From contig CALHZX010000060.1 of assembly GCA_938040725.1 (NCBI GenBank), positions 1-19,759 of the forward strand: a DNA stretch of 19,759 bases, given 5' to 3'. The first letter of the stretch is position 1. Each line of letters starts with the position of its first letter. This DNA comes from an uncultured Actinomyces sp. (GTDB lineage: Bacteria; Actinomycetota; Actinomycetes; Actinomycetales; Actinomycetaceae). The position numbers were made by a program, and so were the translations under genes. Shown here piece by piece: positions 15,123 to 19,759 of this stretch. The notes beneath the pieces are model-generated. The model had not been told where the DNA came from and made no database searches. It saw nothing but the letters and a program-made list of their open reading frames with translations.

Positions 15123-15178
15123 AAAAAAATATAGCAAGACCGCCAGCCCGCTGTCACTTAGACGGCGAGGCTGGCGGT
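15123..15178 (-). terminator. intrinsic terminator of hom-thrB
   Basis: The transcribed strand has ACCGCCAGCC (from 15178) pairing perfectly with GGCTGGCGGT (to 15139), 10 bp with a loop of about 20 nt. Seven T follow at 15129-15123, about 10 nt beyond the stem. The stem starts 33 nt after the thrB stop codon. The distant U-run makes the efficiency uncertain. Confidence 0.7.
15128..15157 (-). promoter_or_regulatory. rho promoter candidate
   Basis: The transcribed strand has GTGACA, an 18-nt spacer and TATATT, each hexamer matching the housekeeping consensus at five of six bases. Transcription would start near 15121, leaving a leader of about 130 nt before the rho GTG. The elements overlap the hairpin and T-run of the thrB terminator. 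Confidence 0.5.
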
Positions 15179-15211
15179 GGTTGCCAACAAACTCACAGCG
15201 AAGCCGAGCGA

Positions 15212-16171
15212 CTAAAACTCAACTTTCGCAAGGCTTCCGCGGGTAAGCTGCACGCCCGATGCGGCCACGGCCAGCGGCACGACACGCCAGCCTGCACCGG
15301 CTGCGTCGCGGCGAATATCCGCTCCCACCTTCTCCAGAGACAGAACGGTCGGCCCCGCACCGGAGACAACGGCAGCAAAACCGGCGCCACGCAGCCAGTC
15401 AACGAGTGCCAGCGAGGGTTCCATCGCGGCCCGGCGCTGTTCCTGATGGAGGCGGTCGCGCGTAGCTTCCATGAGGAGCGCGTGCAGGTCTGCGCCCGCG
15501 CTCGCCTGGGCGCCACCAGACAGGACGGCGGCCAGCAGGGCACCGCGCGCCACATTGAAGCTCGCATCACCGTGCGGTACGGTCGCAGGCAGCGCGGCTC
15601 GCGCGGCGGCGGTGCGCAGCTCGAAGTCGGGGATGAACGCGACGGGATTGATGCCCTCGGGCGGGGTGAGGCGCACACTGCCCACTTCGGAGGTCTCCTC
15701 GTTCATCCAGGACACGGTCGCACCGCCAAAAACTGCGGGAGCCACGTTGTCGGGATGCCCCTCCATGTGGGAGCCGATCTCGAGGATCTCCTGGCGGCCG
15801 AGCACATCGGCGTCACCGATGAGAGCGCGTGCCAGCGTCACGCCGGCGACGATCGCACTCGCAGAGGAACCAAGGCCTCGGGAATGAGGGATGCGGTTCG
15901 TGCAGTGCATGCGCACGCCCACTTGAGGGGCCCCCACGCGGTCGAGCGCAAGGCGCAGGGCTCGCACGACGAGGTTGTCCTCGCCCTGCTCGACATCTCC
16001 GGCACCTTCTCCCTCAACGACGACCGAGGTGGGCCCAGTCGTCGCGTGAACCGAGACCTCGTCCCACAGGTCGAGGGCCAGGCCCATGCAGTCGAATCCT
16101 GGACCCAGGTTCGCGCTGGTCGCGGGGACCTTCACCGCGACAAAATCATCTCGCAGCCGCACGTCACTCAC
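15212..16171 (-). CDS. thrB: Homoserine kinase
   Basis: This GHMP-family enzyme phosphorylates homoserine with ATP, the step before threonine synthase. Motifs, numbered from GTG 16171: PATSANLGPGFD (about 16-27), the ATP-binding loop PHSRGLGSSASA (about 95-106), EGHPDNVAPA (about 137-146), and the C-terminal VSGAGPTVLS (about 269-278). The length of about 319 aa is normal. The start is unsure. TTG at 16177, GTG at 16171 and GTG at 16162 are all in frame and all overlap or nearly abut the hom stop. I chose 16171 (8-nt overlap); 16162 has a better spaced GAGG. It is cotranscribed with hom, and thrC is not between or next to them. Confidence 0.94.
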   Translation of the reverse strand: MSDVRLRDDFVAVKVPATSANLGPGFDCMGLALDLWDEVSVHATTGPTSVVVEGEGAGDVEQGEDNLVVRALRLALDRVGAPQVGVRMHCTNRIPHSRGLGSSASAIVAGVTLARALIGDADVLGRQEILEIGSHMEGHPDNVAPAVFGGATVSWMNEETSEVGSVRLTPPEGINPVAFIPDFELRTAAARAALPATVPHGDASFNVARGALLAAVLSGGAQASAGADLHALLMEATRDRLHQEQRRAAMEPSLALVDWLRGAGFAAVVSGAGPTVLSLEKVGADIRRDAAGAGWRVVPLAVAASGVQLTRGSLAKVEF

Positions 16172-17471
16172 CCTCAACGCGGATCGTGGAGGTTACCTCA
16201 CGCACGGCGTCAGACACGGCGAGCGCGCGGGCAACGGCGCGCAGGTCGGCCTCGCGGGCGCGGTGGCTGGTCACGACGATGACGCAGGCGCCGGGAACCT
16301 CGTCGTTACGCTGGTGGACGGACTGGATCGAGACACCGTGGCGGGCAAAGATGCCGGCAACGTCGGACAGGACGCCGAGGCGGTCCTCCACCTGCAGGCG
16401 AATCTGGTATTGAGTGTGCGTCGAGCCCGGATCGAGGATCGGCAGGTGCGCGTACACCGACTCGCGCGGGGCGTGACCACCGAAGGCTCGGTGGTGCGCG
16501 GCCGCAACAAGGTCGGACAGGACGGCCGAGGCAGTGGGCGCGCCACCCGCACCCTGACCGTAGAACATCAGGCGGCCCGCGGCCTCGCCCTCGACAAGAA
16601 TCGCGTTATAGGCGCCGTCGACGGACGCAAGCGGGTGATCGGCGGGAACCTGGGCCGGATGCACACGCATCGCGACACCTTCACGCCCATCCTCGCCGAT
16701 GCGGCGCTCAGCGATTGCCAGGAGCTTGATCGTGTGGTTGATGCGCGCTGCCTCCTCCATATCTTCCTTCGTGATGCTCGTGATGCCTTCAACCGCAACA
16801 TCGTCGATACCGACGCGGGTGTGGAAGGCGAGCGAGGCAAGAATGGAGCACTTGGCGGCCGCATCGAAGCCTTCGACATCCGCGGTCGGGTCGGCCTCGG
16901 CGAAACCGAGATCCTGCGCCTGCTTGAGGGCCTCCTCGTAGCTGAGGCCCTTCGTGCTCATCGCGTCCAGGATGAAGTTGGTCGTGCCATTCACGATGCC
17001 CATGACCGTCGTGATGCGGTCGCCGGCGAGGGACTCGCGCAGGCCGTAAACGACAGGAACGGCACCCGCAACAGCGGCCTCGTAGTAGAGGTCAGCGCCA
17101 TTGGCTGCGGCGGCCTCGTAGAGCTCGGGACCGTGGGCAGCCAAGAGAGCCTTATTGCCCGTGACGACCGAGATGCCCTGGTTGAGCGCACGCATCACGA
17201 GGGTGCAGGCGGGCTCGATGCCGCCGATCAACTCGACGACGAGGTCCATGTTGTCGATTGCCTCTGCCGGTTCGGTCGTCAGGAGCTCACGATCAATCGG
17301 AGCATCTCGGGGAGCATCCACATTGCGGACGAGAACCTTGCGCACCTCCATCTCCGCGCCCGAGCGAGCCGCAAAATCCTCGCGACTCGACTGAAGGATA
17401 CGAATGACCTGGCTACCGACGGTTCCGGCTCCAAGAACGCCAACTCCGAGGACGGGGCGGGGTGCAGACAT
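16164..17471 (-). CDS. hom: Homoserine dehydrogenase with C-terminal ACT domain
   Basis: This enzyme reduces aspartate semialdehyde to homoserine with NAD(P)H, the branch point to threonine and methionine. The 435-aa protein has the Rossmann loop GVLGAGTVG (11-19), NKALLA (106-111), GIVNGTTNFIL (158-168), and the catalytic-site block ADPTADVEGFDAAAK (193-207, Lys207). A C-terminal ACT domain (about 355-435) is the usual place for threonine feedback. The ATG at 17471 was chosen because AAGGAG precedes it by 9 nt. A TTG at 17522 in frame would place the structured leader inside the protein. The upstream region holds several interlocking inverted repeats, so regulation at the leader is likely. 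Confidence 0.97.
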   Translation of the reverse strand: MSAPRPVLGVGVLGAGTVGSQVIRILQSSREDFAARSGAEMEVRKVLVRNVDAPRDAPIDRELLTTEPAEAIDNMDLVVELIGGIEPACTLVMRALNQGISVVTGNKALLAAHGPELYEAAAANGADLYYEAAVAGAVPVVYGLRESLAGDRITTVMGIVNGTTNFILDAMSTKGLSYEEALKQAQDLGFAEADPTADVEGFDAAAKCSILASLAFHTRVGIDDVAVEGITSITKEDMEEAARINHTIKLLAIAERRIGEDGREGVAMRVHPAQVPADHPLASVDGAYNAILVEGEAAGRLMFYGQGAGGAPTASAVLSDLVAAAHHRAFGGHAPRESVYAHLPILDPGSTHTQYQIRLQVEDRLGVLSDVAGIFARHGVSIQSVHQRNDEVPGACVIVVTSHRAREADLRAVARALAVSDAVREVTSTIRVEGE

Positions 17472-17485
17472 AGGATTTTTCTCCT

Positions 17486-17568
17486 TTGTGGGACGGGCAC
17501 TGGTACCAGTGTAGGCGGTCAAGCAAACTCTCTTCTCTTAAGGACCTTGGTCCCACAATTTAACCGCC
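17486..17568 (-). promoter_or_regulatory. structured leader next to the hom ribosome binding site
   Basis: Two 9-bp helices can form in minus-strand RNA. Helix a pairs 17568-17560 with 17522-17514 and includes one G-U pair that is a C-A mismatch on the plus strand. Helix b pairs 17558-17550 (TTGTGGGAC) with 17494-17486 (GTCCCACAA) perfectly. The arms come in the order a, b, a', b', so they form a pseudoknot or two alternatives. Arm b' abuts the AAGGAG of hom. No known riboswitch class was recognised. Confidence 0.5.
17498..17511. promoter_or_regulatory. 14-bp perfect palindrome upstream of hom
   Basis: CACTGGTACCAGTG is a perfect palindrome centred about 33 nt before the hom ATG. On the minus strand a TACACT -10-like hexamer (17513-17508) overlaps its edge, so a repressor bound here could block a proximal hom promoter. 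As RNA it would be a 5-bp hairpin with a GUAC loop inside the leader structure. Confidence 0.45.
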
Positions 17569-17575
17569 AGAGACT

Positions 17576-17662
17576 TTAGGCCCATATCCTGAGACGCAGA
17601 ACATAGACTGTCGGTTGATATGGGTTGTGGAGACCCCCCAAGCCGTAGGACAATGGGCCTAA
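17576..17662. promoter_or_regulatory. three related CCCAT-core arms in the hom/pflB intergenic region
   Basis: TTAGGCCCATATC (17576-17588) is complementary over 8 bases to GATATGGG (17617-17624). It is also complementary over 10 bases to ATGGGCCTAA (17653-17662). The two pairings share bases and exclude each other. The set could be a switching RNA element in either leader, or three operator half-sites for a protein shared by the divergent genes. Confidence 0.45.
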
Positions 17663-17745
17663 GCGTTGGAATCCGACGCACTGTGGAGCTCCGCTCCTAA
17701 CACACCGTCCCCACAACGGGATACGGACATCCGAGAAGAGGAAGA

Positions 17746-19759
17746 ATGACGACAGCAGACCAGAAGGCCTGGGAAGGTTTCGTAAAGGGTAACTGGTGCG
17801 ATGAAATCGACGTTCGTGATTTCATCCAGCTGAACTACACCCCGTACGAGGGAGATGCCTCGTTCCTGGCAGGACCGACCGAGAAGACCCTGCGCGTGTG
17901 GAACACTCTCGAAGAGAAGTACCTCTCCGAAGAGCGCAAGGTGCGCATCCTCGACGTTGACACCGACACCCCCGCCGACATCGATGCTTTCAAGCCCGGC
18001 TACATCTGCGAGGACGACAACGTGATCGTCGGCCTGCAGACTGATGCCCCCCTGAAGCGCGCGATGATGCCGAACGGCGGCTGGCGCATGGTCGAGACGG
18101 CCATCCACGAGGCCGGCAAGGAATACAACCCCGAGGTGAAGAAGATCTTCACCCAGTACCGCAAGACCCACAACGACGCTGTCTTCGATATCTACACCCC
18201 GCGCATTCGCGCCGCGCGTTCTTCCCACATCATCACCGGCCTGCCGGACGCTTACGGCCGTGGCCGCATTATTGGCGACTACCGCCGCGTGGCCCTGTAC
18301 GGCGTCGACCACCTGATCGCCGAGAAGCAGAAGGACAAGGATCGCTACGCCGACCAGCCCTTCTCCGAGCACTGGGCACGCTACCGCGAGGAGCACTCCG
18401 AGCAGATCAAGGCCCTCAAGAAGCTGAAGAACCTCGCTGCCTCTTACGGCTACGACATCTCCGGCCCCGCCACCAACGCACACGAGGCCGTGCAGTGGAC
18501 CTACTTCGGCTACCTGGCCTCCGTGAAGTCTCAGGACGGCGCCGCTATGTCGATCGGCCGTCTGTCGGGCTTCTTCGACTGCTACTTCGAGCGCGACCTG
18601 AAGAACGGCACGCTGGATGAGTCCGGCGCACAGGAGATCATCGACGCCCTCGTCATCAAGCTGCGTATCACCCGCTTCCTGCGCACCGTCGCCTACGACC
18701 AGATCTTCTCGGGCGACCCCTACTGGGCCACCTGGTCGGACGCCGGCTTCGGCGACGACGGCCGTACGCTGGTCACCAAGACCTCCTTCCGCCTGCTCCA
18801 GACGCTGGTGAACCTTGGCCCGGCCCCCGAGCCGAACATCACCATCTTCTGGGACGAGAACCTGCCCCGCGGCTACAAGGAGTTCTGCGCCCGTATCTCG
18901 ATCGAGACCTCCTCGATCCAGTACGAGTCCGATCCGCAGATCCGCGCCCACTGGGGCGACGACGCCGCCATCGCATGCTGCGTCTCCCCCATGAAGGTCG
19001 GCAAGCAGATGCAGTTCTTCGGAGCGCGCGTGAACGCCGCCAAGGCTCTGCTCTACGCCATCAACGGTGGCCGCGACGAGATGAGCGGCAAGCAGGTCAT
19101 GGAAGGCTACGAGCCCGTCCAGGGTGACGGCCCGCTCGATTTCGATGACGTGTGGAAGCGCTACGAGGAGATGCTGGACTGGGTCGTTGGCACCTACGTC
19201 GAGGCCCTCAACATCATCCACTACTGCCACGATCGCTACGCGTACGAAGCCATCGAAATGGCTCTGCACGACGCCGAGATCGTCCGCACTATGGGCTGCG
19301 GCATCGCCGGTCTGTCCATCGTTGCCGACTCGCTGGCCGCCATCAAGTACGCGAAGGTTTACCCGATCCGCGACGAGACCGGCCTGGTCGTCGACTACCG
19401 CACCGAGGGCGACTTCCCGACCTACGGCAACGACGATGACCGCGCCGACGACATCGCCGCGACCGTCGTCCACACCGTCATGGACAAGATCCGCGCGATC
19501 CCCATGTACCGCGACGCGATCCCGACCCAGTCGGTCCTGACGATTACCTCGAACGTCGTCTACGGCAAGGCCACCGGTTCCTTCCCGTCGGGCCACGAGA
19601 AGGGCACCCCCTTCGCCCCCGGCGCAAACCCGGAGAACGGCATCGACACGCACGGCATGGTTGCCTCCATGCTGTCGGTCGGCAAGCTGGACTACAACGA
19701 CGCACTCGACGGCATCTCGCTGACGAACACGATCACCCCGCAGGGCCTGGGCCGCTCCA
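17746..19759 (+). CDS. pflB: Pyruvate formate-lyase, 3' end beyond the window
   Basis: This glycyl-radical enzyme converts pyruvate and CoA to acetyl-CoA and formate in anaerobic cells. 671 codons are present without a stop, against about 750-760 aa for the family. GLPDAYGRGRI (from about residue 165) and IACCVSPMKVGKQMQFFGAR (from 409) are diagnostic. The catalytic cysteine pair is Cys411-Cys412, matching 418-419 in E. coli. The radical glycine near the C-terminus lies outside the window, so activity cannot be judged fully. The ATG is preceded by AGAGG with a 4-nt gap. It is divergent from hom across 274 nt. The oxygen-labile enzyme needs an activase, often encoded next door. Confidence 0.96.
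   Translation, partial: MTTADQKAWEGFVKGNWCDEIDVRDFIQLNYTPYEGDASFLAGPTEKTLRVWNTLEEKYLSEERKVRILDVDTDTPADIDAFKPGYICEDDNVIVGLQTDAPLKRAMMPNGGWRMVETAIHEAGKEYNPEVKKIFTQYRKTHNDAVFDIYTPRIRAARSSHIITGLPDAYGRGRIIGDYRRVALYGVDHLIAEKQKDKDRYADQPFSEHWARYREEHSEQIKALKKLKNLAASYGYDISGPATNAHEAVQWTYFGYLASVKSQDGAAMSIGRLSGFFDCYFERDLKNGTLDESGAQEIIDALVIKLRITRFLRTVAYDQIFSGDPYWATWSDAGFGDDGRTLVTKTSFRLLQTLVNLGPAPEPNITIFWDENLPRGYKEFCARISIETSSIQYESDPQIRAHWGDDAAIACCVSPMKVGKQMQFFGARVNAAKALLYAINGGRDEMSGKQVMEGYEPVQGDGPLDFDDVWKRYEEMLDWVVGTYVEALNIIHYCHDRYAYEAIEMALHDAEIVRTMGCGIAGLSIVADSLAAIKYAKVYPIRDETGLVVDYRTEGDFPTYGNDDDRADDIAATVVHTVMDKIRAIPMYRDAIPTQSVLTITSNVVYGKATGSFPSGHEKGTPFAPGANPENGIDTHGMVASMLSVGKLDYNDALDGISLTNTITPQGLGRS

Noticed and set aside
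17472..17522. A longer hom starting at TTG 17522
   Set aside because: It would translate the inverted-repeat leader. The ATG at 17471 has AAGGAG at normal spacing and gives the normal N-terminus before the Rossmann loop.
17472..17600. T-box riboswitch upstream of hom, because the leader contains TGGTACC
   Set aside because: The heptamer is part of a perfect palindrome. The rest of the T-box consensus and a Stem I with a specifier loop are not recognisable.
17659..19653. A 664-codon open frame on the minus strand opposite pflB
   Set aside because: pflB on the plus strand has intact catalytic motifs throughout. The antisense frame is low-complexity (Val/Asp/Gly/Leu-rich), as expected opposite a GC-rich gene.

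Overview
This is a high-GC window with all the marks of an actinobacterial chromosome. The gene order hom, thrB, rho, rpmE, prfA, prmC, tsaC/sua5, wecA-like, atpI-like, atpBEFHAG is the one I know from Mycobacterium and Streptomyces. The delta subunit has the long (~270 aa) actinobacterial form, and Rho carries the actinobacterial Arg/Glu/Asn-rich insertion. A divergent pyruvate formate-lyase gene points to a facultatively or strictly anaerobic fermenter. An Actinomyces/Schaalia-type organism fits best; this is inference.

Layout. Everything from 1 to 17471 is on the minus strand, so transcription runs right to left. At the right end, pflB (17746 to the edge, 3' end missing) is on the plus strand and divergent from hom. 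Reading in the direction of transcription: hom and thrB overlap (threonine branch) and end in an intrinsic terminator. Rho follows as a probable single-gene unit with its own strong terminator. Next come three tandem paralogous two-TM membrane proteins of unknown function (13159 to 8974), of which only the middle one carries an extracytoplasmic TPM-like domain. Then rpmE (clear promoter) and prfA-prmC-tsaC-wecA-atpI-like, in which the consecutive genes from prfA onward overlap by 4 nt. Finally comes the ATP synthase operon atpB-E-F-H-A-G, with only the first 13 codons of atpG inside the window.

How the genes work together. PrmC methylates the GGQ glutamine of the release factor encoded just upstream. 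TsaC feeds the t6A tRNA modification. The WecA-like protein would start a lipid-linked glycan. The atp genes make the F1Fo ATPase. Hom and ThrB are the homoserine dehydrogenase and kinase of threonine synthesis. PflB makes acetyl-CoA plus formate from pyruvate under anaerobiosis.

Less ordinary points: (i) the membrane-protein triplet inserted into an otherwise conserved gene order, with a shared extended -10 exactly 6 nt before each ATG (leaderless-type starts); (ii) the 274-nt hom/pflB intergenic region, full of interlocking complementary arms that end at the hom ribosome binding site; (iii) a WecA-like protein whose usual MGD motif reads MGG; (iv) a rho promoter candidate embedded in the thrB terminator.

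No stretch over 300 bases lacks a gene. The largest gaps are 17472-17745 (regulatory arms), 8716-8973 (rpmE promoter, otherwise nothing seen) and 14992-15211 (terminator and rho leader). I see no tRNA, rRNA, CRISPR array, transposase or integrase.
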